Source: Alsobacter soli
GTDB taxonomy: Bacteria; Pseudomonadota; Alphaproteobacteria; Rhizobiales; Beijerinckiaceae
DNA: 64,000 bases
Assembly (NCBI RefSeq): GCF_003004785.1
Contig: NZ_PVZS01000022.1
Location: 20,977 to 84,976 of the forward strand
Direction: 5' to 3'
Shown here piece by piece: positions 55,186-63,984 of the stretch. The notes below the pieces were generated by a model that did no database searches, had not been told where the DNA came from, and saw only the letters and a list, made by a program, of their open reading frames with translations. A program made the translations under genes and the position numbers. Numbering within the stretch: position 1 is the stretch's first letter; the number at the start of each line of letters is the position of its first letter.

Positions 55186-55884
55186 CTAGGGCGCCAGTGC
55201 GCCCCGGCCGATGATGAAGTCGGCCGCGCCCGTGATGTCGGCCGCGATCGCGGCTTTGGCTGCCGCGGCGTCGCGGCGCTGTATGGCCGCCAGCGCGTCA
55301 GCGTGGAAGCGCACGGCTCCGCCTTCCCGAAGGCGCTCGGGACTGGCGCGGAGGTCCAGATTGAGCACCGGCCCGGCCTTCAGCCACAGGCCGCGGATGA
55401 TCTCCACCAGCAGCGGCGAGGCGGACGCCGCGTAGACGGCGAAATGGAAGTCCTTGTTGAGGCTCACCGAGAGCCCCGCATCCGGATCCGCCATCGCGCT
55501 CTGGCGCCGGAACGCCGACTCTGCGGCCCCAATATGGACGAGGTCATCGTCGGTTCGCAGCCGGGCTGCCTCGGCGGCCGCATGTCCCTCGATCACGATG
55601 CGCACCGCCGCGAGCTCGCGAAATTGCGTGACGCTCATCACCGGCACGCGCACCGAGCGATTGGGCGTCACCTCCAGCGCCCGGTCCGCGACCAGCCGGC
55701 TCACGGCTTCACGCACAGGCATCATCGAGACGCCGAGCGCGTTGGCTGTGCTGCGCAGCGACACCTTCTCGCCGGGCGCCATGCGCCCCGACACCAGCAG
55801 GTCGCAGAGCTGCGCATAGGCGCGCTCACCCAACGTCTGCCGCTCCAGGGGCTCCATTCCCACAAGGGATGCCGGACGGTTCAC
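55186..55884 (-). CDS. GntR family (FadR/FCD subfamily) transcriptional regulator
   Basis: About 232 residues. The winged helix (LGERAYAQLCDLLVSGRMAPGEKVSLRSTANALGVSMMPVREAVSRL in parts) is followed by an FCD ligand domain (about 95-225) with helical DFHFAVYAAS, a metal-binding His region. The GTG start at 55884 has AGGGA 6 bp upstream; an ATG at 55857 lacks a ribosome site. It is divergent from the transporter genes, and the palindrome CTGTGATCACAG lies between them, a natural operator. Confidence 0.88.
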   Translation of the reverse strand: MNRPASLVGMEPLERQTLGERAYAQLCDLLVSGRMAPGEKVSLRSTANALGVSMMPVREAVSRLVADRALEVTPNRSVRVPVMSVTQFRELAAVRIVIEGHAAAEAARLRTDDDLVHIGAAESAFRRQSAMADPDAGLSVSLNKDFHFAVYAASASPLLVEIIRGLWLKAGPVLNLDLRASPERLREGGAVRFHADALAAIQRRDAAAAKAAIAADITGAADFIIGRGALAP

Positions 55885-55952
55885 GCGAGATCCCTGGCTT
55901 GGCGCCAGCCCGAAACAGGGCTGGACAGCCGGCTTCCGAGGCGTCAGGATAA

Positions 55953-55969
55953 CTGTGATCACAGATCAC
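55953..55969. promoter_or_regulatory. Palindromic operator in the divergent promoter
   Basis: CTGTGATCACAG (55953-55964) is a perfect 12-bp palindrome. GTGATC-ACA-GATCAC (55955-55969) is a second overlapping inverted repeat. It lies between the GntR regulator and the receptor gene, 95 bp before the latter. GT...AC arms fit GntR/FCD regulators. A CRP site is unlikely because the usual 6-bp spacer is absent. Confidence 0.65.
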
Positions 55970-56063
55970 GGCAAGGCGCGAATAGGCTCCGACAGAGGGC
56001 CGCCGGCCGGATCAACAGATCGAGGAAATGCTTCGACGAAAACGTCGCAGGAGGATCTGCACC

Positions 56064-57314
56064 ATGGGCACCCGTGTTCCGTTGTCACGCCGCAGCCTGC
56101 TGAAGAGCGCCGGCGGCGTCGCCCTGCTCGCCGGCATCGGCGCCCCGGCCATCGTCCGCGCCCAGAGCGATGTGATCAGGATCGGCCACCTCACGCCACG
56201 GACGGGATTTCTCGGGCCGCTCGGCGAATACGGCGTGATGGCCATCGACCTCGCGGTCGAGGAGCTGAATGCGGCGGGTGGCGTCAATGGCCGCAAGATC
56301 GAGCTCCTGAAGGAAGACTCGGTGAACCCGCAGACAGCCTCCACCAAAGCCGAACGCATGATCGAGCGCGACAAGGTGGCCTGCATCATCGGCGAGATTT
56401 CGTCCGCCTCCTGCCTGACCATCGCCCAGGTGGCCCAGAGGAACAAGACGCTCTACGTCAACACTGGGGGCAACTCGGACGCGCTGCGCGGCGCGGATTG
56501 CAAGAAGTTCATGTTCCACGTCGAGTCGCAGAACTCGATGTACGTGAAGTCGGTCGGCCGGTCCTTCCTCAATGCGGGGCTCGTCAAAGGCAAGTCCTGG
56601 TATTCGCTGACAGCCGACTACGCCTTCGGCCACGACCTGCTGAAGGTCGCCAAGCGCTTCATGGAAAGCAATGGCGGCAAGTTCGCGGGCGACGAACTGG
56701 TGCCCACAGACGCGACGGACTTCTCGGCCTATCTGCTGAAGATCCGCAGCGCCAAGCCGGACCTCGTGGTGCTGAACCTCGCCGGCAACCAGATCACCAA
56801 CTTCCTGAAGCAGTACGCGGAGTTCGGCCTCACCTTCCCGGTCGGCGGCTTCGGCTTCGATACGGCGCTCGCCTGGGCGGCCGGCAAGGGCAACTTTGTC
56901 GGCACCTGGCCGGTGGTCTGGCACCATCTCATCGACACCCCCGGCAGCAAGGCCTTCGTGGGCGCCTTCACGAAGAAATACGGCAAGCCGCCGGAGAACC
57001 AGGCCTGGGGCGACTATATCGCGATGAAGATCGTGGCCCAGAGCATGAATGAACTGAAGACGCCTGACAGCGCCAAGCTCATCGAGCATTGGGAAAAGGG
57101 CGCGAAGTTCGACCTGCTGAAGACCCGCCCGGGTTACTTCCGCGCCTCCGACCACCAGCTCATGCACGAGATGTACGCCGTCACGGCCCTGCCGGCCGAC
57201 CAGGTGAAGAACCAGTGGGACATCTTCACCTCCTCCGGCCCGGTGCCCGGGCCGAACGAGGATCTCGAAGTCATCGCGTCCACCAAGGACGAGGCGAGCT
57301 GCACCTTCGCGTAA
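56064..57314 (+). CDS. Branched-chain-type ABC transporter substrate-binding protein (HAAT)
   Basis: A 416-residue periplasmic receptor of the LivJ-like family. The N-terminus (SRRSLLKSAGGVALLAGIGA, cleavage near VRAQS) is a twin-arginine signal. Mature landmarks are IRIGHLTPRTGFLGPLGEYG and GGVNGRKIELLKEDS. The ligand pocket differs between family members, which bind amino acids but also aromatic and other acids. ATG 56064 has AGGAGG 9 bp upstream. It is first in the island operon. Confidence 0.92.
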   Translation: MGTRVPLSRRSLLKSAGGVALLAGIGAPAIVRAQSDVIRIGHLTPRTGFLGPLGEYGVMAIDLAVEELNAAGGVNGRKIELLKEDSVNPQTASTKAERMIERDKVACIIGEISSASCLTIAQVAQRNKTLYVNTGGNSDALRGADCKKFMFHVESQNSMYVKSVGRSFLNAGLVKGKSWYSLTADYAFGHDLLKVAKRFMESNGGKFAGDELVPTDATDFSAYLLKIRSAKPDLVVLNLAGNQITNFLKQYAEFGLTFPVGGFGFDTALAWAAGKGNFVGTWPVVWHHLIDTPGSKAFVGAFTKKYGKPPENQAWGDYIAMKIVAQSMNELKTPDSAKLIEHWEKGAKFDLLKTRPGYFRASDHQLMHEMYAVTALPADQVKNQWDIFTSSGPVPGPNEDLEVIASTKDEASCTFA

Positions 57315-57451
57315 GCCGCGCGCCGCAAGGAACGGCGGCCGGCGGCTCCGCCCGTCGCCGTCCAGCGCCCCCCCCGGCGGCGGGGGCAGTCTCCCGTCGC
57401 ACGCGACCCCGACCGGCATGAGTCCGCGCCGGGCCACAGGGAACGACGCCA

Positions 57452-58330
57452 TTGACTCTCGTGCTCTTCCTCCAGCAGGTGCTGAACGGCCTCCTTGACG
57501 GCGTCTACTACCTGCTGATCGCGCTGGGCCTGTCGCTCATCTTCTCGCTGGGCGGCATCGTCAACCTCGCGCATGGGGCATTCTATGCCATCGGCGCCTA
57601 CCTGACGCTCGTGCTGTCGCCCTATGTGGGCTTCGGCGGATCCTTGATCCTGTCGCCGGTCGCCGTGGCGCTGCTGGGCGTGCTGATCGAGCGCTTCCTG
57701 TTCCGGCGGTTCTACCGATCCGACCCTATCCTGTCGCTGCTGCTCACCTTCGGACTCGCCATGGTGGCAGAGCAGGCCCTGCGGATGATCTTCGGCGCCC
57801 CGCCGCTCAGCTATTCGATCCCGCAGGCGCTGCGCGGCCAGATCTTCCTGGGCGACTTCGTCTATTCCTATTACCGCACCGTCCTGCTCGCGATCGCGAT
57901 CGGCTGCGTGGCGGGCCTGTGGGTGCTGCTCCACAAGACATCTTTCGGCCGAGTGGTGCGGGCCGGCGTGCAAAATCCCGACATGGTCGGCGCGCTTGGC
58001 ATCTCGCTCGAGCCCTACATGGCGGCGGTGGCGGCGCTCGGCATCGGCCTCGCCGGCCTCGCCGGGGTGCTGCTGGCGCCCATTTACGCGGTCCACCCCG
58101 CCATGGGGGCCGAGATCATCACGCCGGCCTTCGTGGTGGTGGTCATAGGCGGGCTGGGGTCCTTCTGGGGCGTCGTGCTGGCGGCCCTGCTGGTCGGGCT
58201 GGTCAAGGGCATGATGGTGGCCGTCGGGTACTCCGCCGGATCCACGGCCGCGATCTACCTGCTGATGCTCCTCGTTCTGCTGTTCAGACCGCGCGGCCTG
58301 CTCGGCGAGCGCATCACCCGGTTCGAGTGA
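57452..58330 (+). CDS. Branched-chain-type ABC transporter permease, LivH type
   Basis: A 292-residue permease with about eight helices. LivH landmarks are LLNGVYYLLIALGLSLIFSLGGIVNLAHGAFYAIGAY in parts, and VGALGISLEPYMAAVAALGIGLAGLAGVLLAP with IITPAFVVVVIGGLGSFWG near the end. The TTG start has AGGGA upstream. It starts 137 bp after the receptor gene and 8 bp before the fused permease/ATPase gene. Confidence 0.9.
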   Translation: MTLVLFLQQVLNGLLDGVYYLLIALGLSLIFSLGGIVNLAHGAFYAIGAYLTLVLSPYVGFGGSLILSPVAVALLGVLIERFLFRRFYRSDPILSLLLTFGLAMVAEQALRMIFGAPPLSYSIPQALRGQIFLGDFVYSYYRTVLLAIAIGCVAGLWVLLHKTSFGRVVRAGVQNPDMVGALGISLEPYMAAVAALGIGLAGLAGVLLAPIYAVHPAMGAEIITPAFVVVVIGGLGSFWGVVLAALLVGLVKGMMVAVGYSAGSTAAIYLLMLLVLLFRPRGLLGERITRFE

Positions 58331-58337
58331 GGCGCCC

Positions 58338-60878
58338 ATGACGAGTTCTTCATCTGCGATGCTGGCGCGGGTTCCCATGCCGCTGCTGTCTGCCGCCATC
58401 GCGCTGGTGCTGCTCCCGGCGGCCCTGCTCTCGCTCGGGCTCACCATGACGTCCGCGACCGAGGTGGTCGTCTACGCCATGGCCTGCATGGCCCTGAACG
58501 TTCTCGTGGGCCATACGGGGCTCGTCTCCTTCGGCCACGGCGCCTGGTTCGGCCTCGGCGCGTATGCGGCCGGGCTCATCCAGCGGCACTGGATGCCGGG
58601 CGCGTTCTTCGGCCCCACGCTGCTGGCGCTAGCGCTGGTCGGCCTCCTGGCGGCCGCCTTCGGCTCCCTCATCCTGCGCCGGCGCGGCGTCTACTTTTCC
58701 CTGCTGACCCTCGCCTTGTCGGCCATGATGTACGTGGTCGCGTTCCGCTGGACCGAGGTGACGGGCGGCGAGAACGGCCTGGCGGGAATCACCAGGCCGG
58801 CCTTCGCCGGCGTCGACCTGGAGGCGTCCGCGCCCTACTACTGGTTCGTGGCCGCGCTCGCCTTCGCGGCGCTGATCGGCCTCTGGCGGTTCCACCGCTC
58901 GCCGGTCGGCACAGTGCTGGTCGCCATCCGGGAGAACGAGCAGCGCGCCCGCTTCCTGGGCTACCCGACGAACCGCTACAAGCTCGCCGCCTTCGTGCTC
59001 TCCGCCGTGCTCACCGGCCTGGCGGGCATCCTGCTGCTCTACAAGAACCGCATGACCTCGGCCGAGCCGATCTCAGTGACGTTCTCTGGCGAGCTTCTCG
59101 CCATGGTGGTCATCGGCGGCATGCGCAGCTTCCTGGGGCCGGCGATCGGGGCGCTCTTCTACATCCTGTTTCGCGAATTCCTGTCGATCTACACCGAGAA
59201 CTGGCTGTTCTGGTTTGGCCTCGTCTTCGTGAGCTTCATCGTGTTCTCGCCCTCCGGGCTGGTCGGCGTGGCCGAACGCTCGCTCGCGCCGTTCCGCAAG
59301 AGAGTGGTCGAGGATGCCGCCATGTCGGCGCGCCGCACCGAGGAGATGCCGCTGCCCGACTCGCTGCGCCCGAAGGAGCACGTCCAGGGCGTGGTTCTCG
59401 AGGCCACCGGCATCTCCAAGCGCTTCGGCGGCATCGCCGCGGTGCGGGACGTCACGATCAGCATCGGTGACCGGACGCTGCACGCCCTGATCGGTCCCAA
59501 CGGGGCCGGCAAGACGACGGCGTTCAACCTGCTCTCCGGCATGTTTGCGCCCGATCAGGGCGATGTGCGCCTGCTCGGCCGCTCCATCGTGGGCCGCTCG
59601 CCGGAAACCATCGCGTCGGCCGGCATCGGGCGCTCGTTCCAGATCACCAATCTCTTCGCTGGCCTGACCGTGGAGGAGAACCTCCGCCTCGCCGTCCAGG
59701 CCCGCCACGCCGGGCGCTTTGGCTTCTGGAAACCGGCGACATCCCTGGACGGGATCGCGGACGAAACGAACCAGATGGTGCGTTATCTCGGCGTCGCCGG
59801 CATCGAGCGCGCCGAGGCCGGATCTCTGTCCTATGGCGGGCAGCGGCTGCTGGACATGGGCCTGGCGCTCGCGACCGCCCCCCGCATCCTGCTGCTGGAC
59901 GAACCCCTGGCCGGCCTCGCGGCCGCCGAGCGCCAGCGGATCGGCGCCATCATCAAGCGCATCTCGGCCGACCTTCCGGTGCTGCTCGTGGAGCACGACA
60001 TCGACCGCGTGTTCCAGCTGGCCGACCATGTCACGGTTATGAACGACGGGCTCGTGCTGCTCGACGGGACGGTCGAGGACGCCCGGTCGAGCCCGCGCGT
60101 CCAGGAGGTCTATATCGGCTCGGGCGCGGCGAGCGTCGCCGCCAAACCTCGCGACACCGCCGCCGAGAACGCCGAATTGCTGACGCTGGACTCGGTCAAC
60201 ACCTTCTACGCCAAGAGCCACATCCTGCGGGACGTCTCGCTCACCGTTCGCAAGAACGAGGTCATCGCCCTGTTGGGGCGCAACGGAGCCGGCAAGTCGA
60301 CGCTGTTGAAGACCCTCACCGGGATCGCGCCCGCCGCATCCGGCTCCATCCGGCTGTCCGGCGCCGAGCTCGTGGGCCGTCCCTCGGCGCAGTCGGCGCG
60401 GCTCGGCGTCGGATACGTGCCCCAGGGGCGCGGATTGTTCGCCGGCATGACGGTAGCGCAGAACCTGGAACTCGGCCGGTTGCGCCGCCAGACTGGCAAT
60501 GGCGTGCATTGGGAGCTGGAGCGGATCTACGAGTATTTCCCGCGCATCCACGAGCGGCTGGACAGCCCCGCCGACTACCTGTCGGGCGGCGAGCAGCAGA
60601 TGGTGGCGGTCGCGCGGGCGCTCTCGGGCGACGTGCGCGTGCTGCTCCTGGACGAGCCATTCGAGGGTCTCGCGCCCGCCGTGGTCGAGCAGCTCTTCGA
60701 GGCTTTCGACCGGCTGCGGCGCGAGGTCGCCATCATCATCGTCGACCATCACCTCGATCTCGCGCTGGCGCTGTCAGACGCCACCGTGGCGCTCGAACGG
60801 GGACAGGTCATCCACTCGGGCCCCTCCAAGGCGTTGCGCGACGATCTCGACCTGCGCCGCAAGGTGCTCTGGCTGTAG
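58338..60878 (+). CDS. Fused LivM permease - LivG ATPase - LivF ATPase
   Basis: An 846-residue single protein. Residues about 1-320 are a LivM-type permease (NVLVGHTGLVSFGHGAWFGLGAY, then FSGELLAMVVIGGMRSFLGP). About 350-590 is a LivG-type ATPase (Walker A GPNGAGKT near 385, the LSYGGQRLLDMG signature and LLLDEPLAGL). About 612-846 is a LivF-type ATPase (GRNGAGKST near 648, LSGGEQQMVAVAR, LLLDEPFEGLAP). Normally these are three genes. There is no stop or frameshift between them, so the fusion is continuous. Linkers are short and charged. It supplies half of the membrane channel and both ATPases of the importer. Confidence 0.92.
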   Translation: MTSSSSAMLARVPMPLLSAAIALVLLPAALLSLGLTMTSATEVVVYAMACMALNVLVGHTGLVSFGHGAWFGLGAYAAGLIQRHWMPGAFFGPTLLALALVGLLAAAFGSLILRRRGVYFSLLTLALSAMMYVVAFRWTEVTGGENGLAGITRPAFAGVDLEASAPYYWFVAALAFAALIGLWRFHRSPVGTVLVAIRENEQRARFLGYPTNRYKLAAFVLSAVLTGLAGILLLYKNRMTSAEPISVTFSGELLAMVVIGGMRSFLGPAIGALFYILFREFLSIYTENWLFWFGLVFVSFIVFSPSGLVGVAERSLAPFRKRVVEDAAMSARRTEEMPLPDSLRPKEHVQGVVLEATGISKRFGGIAAVRDVTISIGDRTLHALIGPNGAGKTTAFNLLSGMFAPDQGDVRLLGRSIVGRSPETIASAGIGRSFQITNLFAGLTVEENLRLAVQARHAGRFGFWKPATSLDGIADETNQMVRYLGVAGIERAEAGSLSYGGQRLLDMGLALATAPRILLLDEPLAGLAAAERQRIGAIIKRISADLPVLLVEHDIDRVFQLADHVTVMNDGLVLLDGTVEDARSSPRVQEVYIGSGAASVAAKPRDTAAENAELLTLDSVNTFYAKSHILRDVSLTVRKNEVIALLGRNGAGKSTLLKTLTGIAPAASGSIRLSGAELVGRPSAQSARLGVGYVPQGRGLFAGMTVAQNLELGRLRRQTGNGVHWELERIYEYFPRIHERLDSPADYLSGGEQQMVAVARALSGDVRVLLLDEPFEGLAPAVVEQLFEAFDRLRREVAIIIVDHHLDLALALSDATVALERGQVIHSGPSKALRDDLDLRRKVLWL

Positions 60879-60898
60879 ATTCATCGCTGAGGTTCGTG

Positions 60899-61849
60899 AT
60901 GCCGCATGCTTCAAACACCACGGTCGCCATCGTCGGCGTTGGGCTCATAGGCCGGGCCTGGGCGGCCATCTTCGCCCGCGCCGGCTGGCGGGTGCGCCTC
61001 ACGGACCCGCATGGCCCGACGCTCGCGGCCGCGCCGGACCTGATCCGGGAGGAGCTCGACAAGCTGGCGCGCCACGGCCTGGCGGACGACCCTCAGGGGG
61101 CGGCGGCCCGGATCACGATCGCGGCCTCGCTGGCCGAGGCGCTCGAAGGCGTCTCTTTTGTCCAGGAAAACGGGCCCGAGGTCGTCGAGCAGAAGCAGGC
61201 GATCTTCGCCGAGCTGGACCGGCTGGCCCCGCCGGACGCGATCCTGTCCTCCTCCACATCGGCCATCGTGGCGTCGCGCTTCACCGAGGGGCTGCCCGGC
61301 CGGGCGCGCTGCATCGTCGCGCATCCGGTGAACCCACCCCACCTCGTGCCTATCGTCGAGCTCTGCGGCGCGCCCTGGACGTCGCCCGAGACCGTGGAGC
61401 GCGCCCGGGAGGTGTTCAGCGCCATCGGGCAGGTCCCGATCACGGTGAAGAAGGAGGTCGACGGCTTCATTCTCAACCGCCTGCAGGGCGCGCTGCTGGC
61501 GGAAGCCTTCCGGCTCGTCGGCGAAGGCTATGTCTCGGCCGAGGATCTCGACCACACCGTCAAGGACGGCCTCGGCCTGCGCTGGTCGTTCATGGGGCCG
61601 TTCGAGACTATCGAGCTCAACGCGCCGGGCGGCATCCCGGACTACTGCGCCCGCTACACCGGCTTCTACAAGGGGCTGGCCGGCGACGTCGCCGGGCCCG
61701 AGGTCTACGAGAGCCCCAATATCGACCGTGTGGCGGCCGCCTGGCCGCATGCGGCGACGCCCGAGCGCATCGCCGAGCGCACGCGGTGGCGCAACGAACG
61801 GTTGGCCGCCCTCGGTTCCCACAAACGCGCCGCGCCCGACCGCGCCTGA
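60899..61849 (+). CDS. Lambda-crystallin-type 3-hydroxyacyl dehydrogenase (L-gulonate/carnitine dehydrogenase-like)
   Basis: A 316-residue NAD-dependent dehydrogenase of the 3-hydroxyacyl-CoA fold. The NAD motif is GVGLIG (residues 13-18). The catalytic region is AHPVNPPHLVPIVEL; the rest follows lambda-crystallin/L-gulonate 3-dehydrogenase and L-carnitine dehydrogenase (KKEVDGFILNRLQGALLAEAFRL, DLDHTVKDGLGLRWSFMGPFE in parts). It oxidises a beta-hydroxy acid to the beta-keto acid. It is 20 bp after the transporter gene and followed by a beta-keto-acid cleavage enzyme, a standard pairing. The exact substrate (carnitine, gulonate or another) is not readable. Confidence 0.88.
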   Translation: MPHASNTTVAIVGVGLIGRAWAAIFARAGWRVRLTDPHGPTLAAAPDLIREELDKLARHGLADDPQGAAARITIAASLAEALEGVSFVQENGPEVVEQKQAIFAELDRLAPPDAILSSSTSAIVASRFTEGLPGRARCIVAHPVNPPHLVPIVELCGAPWTSPETVERAREVFSAIGQVPITVKKEVDGFILNRLQGALLAEAFRLVGEGYVSAEDLDHTVKDGLGLRWSFMGPFETIELNAPGGIPDYCARYTGFYKGLAGDVAGPEVYESPNIDRVAAAWPHAATPERIAERTRWRNERLAALGSHKRAAPDRA

Positions 61850-61880
61850 GCCAATCCCATTTCAGGATAGGAAACAGCCG

Positions 61881-62804
61881 ATGAGCCGCAAAGTCATCAT
61901 CACCTGCGCCGTCACGGGCGCGATCCATACTCCATCGATGTCGCCGGCTCTCCCGGTCACCCCGGAAGAGATCGCGGATGCCGCCATCGGGGCGGCCGAG
62001 GCGGGGGCGGCGATCGTCCACCTTCACGCCCGCAATCCCACGACCGGGCAGCCCGACCAGACGCCCGAGGCCTTCGCGCCCTTCCTGAAGGTCATTAAGC
62101 AGCGCTCCAACTGCGTCATCAATCTGACGACCGGCGGCGCTCCGACCATGACCGTACAGGAGCGCGTCCGTCCCGCCGCCACCTTCAAGCCGGAGGTCGC
62201 CTCCTTGAACATGGGCTCAATGAATTTCGGCCTGTTCGGGATGCTCAACCGCTTCAAAGACTTCAAGCACGAGTGGGAACCGAAGTACCTCGGCAATAAG
62301 GACATCCTGTTCCGGAACACCTATCAGGACATCGAATACGTCCTGACCACCCTGTCGGAAACAGGGACGCGTTTCGAGTTCGAGTGCTACGACACCTCGC
62401 ACCTCTACAACCTTGCCTACTTCCTGGACCGCGGACTCGTGAAGGCGCCGCTCTTCGTGCAGACCGTGTTCGGCCTGATGGGCGGGACCGGGGCCCATCC
62501 GGAGGACGTGATGCACATGAAGCGGACGGCGGACCGGCTATTCGGCGACAGGTTCAAGTGGTCCGTCCTTGGCGCCGGGCGTCATCAGCTGCCGATCGCC
62601 GCCATGGCGGCCGCTATGGGCGGCAACATCCGCGTCGGGCTGGAGGACTCCCTCTGGGCGGGGCCCGGCAGGCTGGCCCAGTCGAACGCCGAGCAGGTCA
62701 CCTCAGCGCGCCGCATTATCGAGGGCCTCGGCATGGAGGTCGCCACCCCGGACGAGGCGCGCCAGATCCTGTCGCTCAAGGGCGGCGACAAGGTTGATTT
62801 CTGA
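61881..62804 (+). CDS. BKACE family beta-keto acid cleavage enzyme (DUF849)
   Basis: A 307-residue Zn-dependent TIM-barrel enzyme that condenses a beta-keto acid with acetyl-CoA to give acetoacetate-type products. Zinc ligands are VHLHARNP (His 47 and 49) and the late Glu in RVGLEDSLW; the NLTTGG and GAGRHQLPIA blocks are also family marks. The start has a weak AGGAAA-type site (GATAGGAAACAGCCG). Members handle 3-keto-5-aminohexanoate, dehydrocarnitine and others; the dehydrogenase just upstream would supply the beta-keto acid. The recombinase remnant begins 2 bp after its stop. Confidence 0.92.
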   Translation: MSRKVIITCAVTGAIHTPSMSPALPVTPEEIADAAIGAAEAGAAIVHLHARNPTTGQPDQTPEAFAPFLKVIKQRSNCVINLTTGGAPTMTVQERVRPAATFKPEVASLNMGSMNFGLFGMLNRFKDFKHEWEPKYLGNKDILFRNTYQDIEYVLTTLSETGTRFEFECYDTSHLYNLAYFLDRGLVKAPLFVQTVFGLMGGTGAHPEDVMHMKRTADRLFGDRFKWSVLGAGRHQLPIAAMAAAMGGNIRVGLEDSLWAGPGRLAQSNAEQVTSARRIIEGLGMEVATPDEARQILSLKGGDKVDF

Positions 62805-63914
62805 GGATTACAGGCTACGGCACAAGCCTGAGCCAGGCCCAGACCGAACAGGCGATTCTGGATAGGGCGGCGGACAGCAAAGGAGAGGCGGTTCGCGGCG
62901 GGCGGGAGGTCAATTCGGCCGAAGCTGCTGTCGTGGTTCGGATTTTCGAGGAGTTCGCCACTGGCGCCTCGCCGAGGGCGATCGCACGCCAACTGAACGC
63001 CGACGCCATCCCCGGCCCTGACGGCCGCCCCTGGCTCGACACCACGATCCGCGGGCATGCCCAGCGGGGCACCGGCATAATCCGCAACGAACCGGCGACG
63101 GGCCGCCGGATCTCCAGGCCGAACCCGAAAGCGGCATGGGTCGTCGAAGCCGTCCCCGAGCTGCGCATCATCGACGACGCGCTTTGGGATCGTGTCGCCG
63201 AGCGCCTCCAAGTCGTTCAGGCGTCGCCGGCAAGCAAAGCCGTGCGAGAGAGCCGTTTTTGGGAGAAGCGCCGCCCCAAGCACATGCTGACCGGGCTCGT
63301 GGTCTACGGCGCCTGCGGCCACCCCCTGGCCGCGGTGGGCCGGGACTACCTCCGCTGCGCCCGAGCCACCCGTCACGGCCTCTGCAAGAACAGGGCGAGC
63401 GTTCGCCGTAGCGCACTCGAGTCGATCGTCGTTGAGGCGCTTCAGCACAATGTCACGCAGCCCGAGATCGTAGCCGAGTTTGTGGCGGCCGTGCACGAGG
63501 AACTCAACAGGACCCGCGGCGAGGAGACTGCCCAGCGGGCGCGCTTGGAGAAGCGGCAGGCCGCCGTTGACCGCCAGCTCGAAGGCCTGATCACGGCCAT
63601 TGCCGATGGTTTGCGCTCGCCCGGCCTTCAGGCCCGCCTCGACGCGCTCGAGGCCGAGAGGGCGGACATCGTCAGTCAGTTGCTGAGGCCACCGCCCAGT
63701 CCGGTGCGCCTCCACCCCAATCTCGCCGAGCTCTATGGCCGCAAGGTCGCCACCCTGCAGGAAGCTCTCCACGTCGAAGAGACCCGCGCGGAGGCGTTCG
63801 AGATCCTGCGAAGCCTCATCGACAAGGTGATCGTTCATGCAAGGGAAGGTGGCGGCGTCGAGATCGAGCTGATCGGCGAGATCGCCAGCATGGTGGAGGC
63901 GGCGAGCCCGAACG

Positions 63915-63942
63915 CAAAAAGCCGCCCCGGGAAGGGCGGCTT
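63915..63942 (-). terminator. Intrinsic terminator downstream of the tRNA
   Basis: On the minus strand AAGCCGCCC and GGGCGGCTT form a 9-bp stem followed by TTTTT-type bases (AAAAA at 63916-63920 on plus). It lies 30 bp past the tRNA 3' end and inside the recombinase reading frame. Confidence 0.7.
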
Positions 63943-63971
63943 GGACGAGTCATTGCGGCGTTCGGTGAAAG

Positions 63972-63984
63972 TGGTTGCGGGGGC
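63972..63984 (-). repeat. 13-bp direct repeat, tRNA 3' end (att-like, right)
   Basis: TGGTTGCGGGGGC, the 3' end of the initiator tRNA, identical in orientation and sequence to 52855-52867. Confidence 0.7.

Larger units (their letters stand above)
52855..63984. mobile_element. Putative tRNA-integrated genomic island (about 11.1 kb)
   Basis: The segment is bounded by 13-bp direct repeats of the initiator-tRNA 3' end. It carries a degenerate serine recombinase next to the intact tRNA, a broken aminotransferase at the other end, and a catabolic and transport cluster between. Inverted near-copies of a 20-bp sequence (52870-52889 and 63960-63979) lie just inside each repeat. These are the features of an island integrated at a tRNA 3' end. 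The recombinase lacks its catalytic domain, so the island is probably no longer mobile. Confidence 0.6.

Noticed and set aside
55953..55964. CTGTGATCACAG as a CRP site
   Set aside because: CRP sites have TGTGA and TCACA separated by 6 bp. Here the arms touch, so a GntR site is more likely.
63136..63411. Plus-strand frame of 91 codons inside the recombinase
   Set aside because: It is out of frame with the recombinase and has only basic low-complexity sequence.
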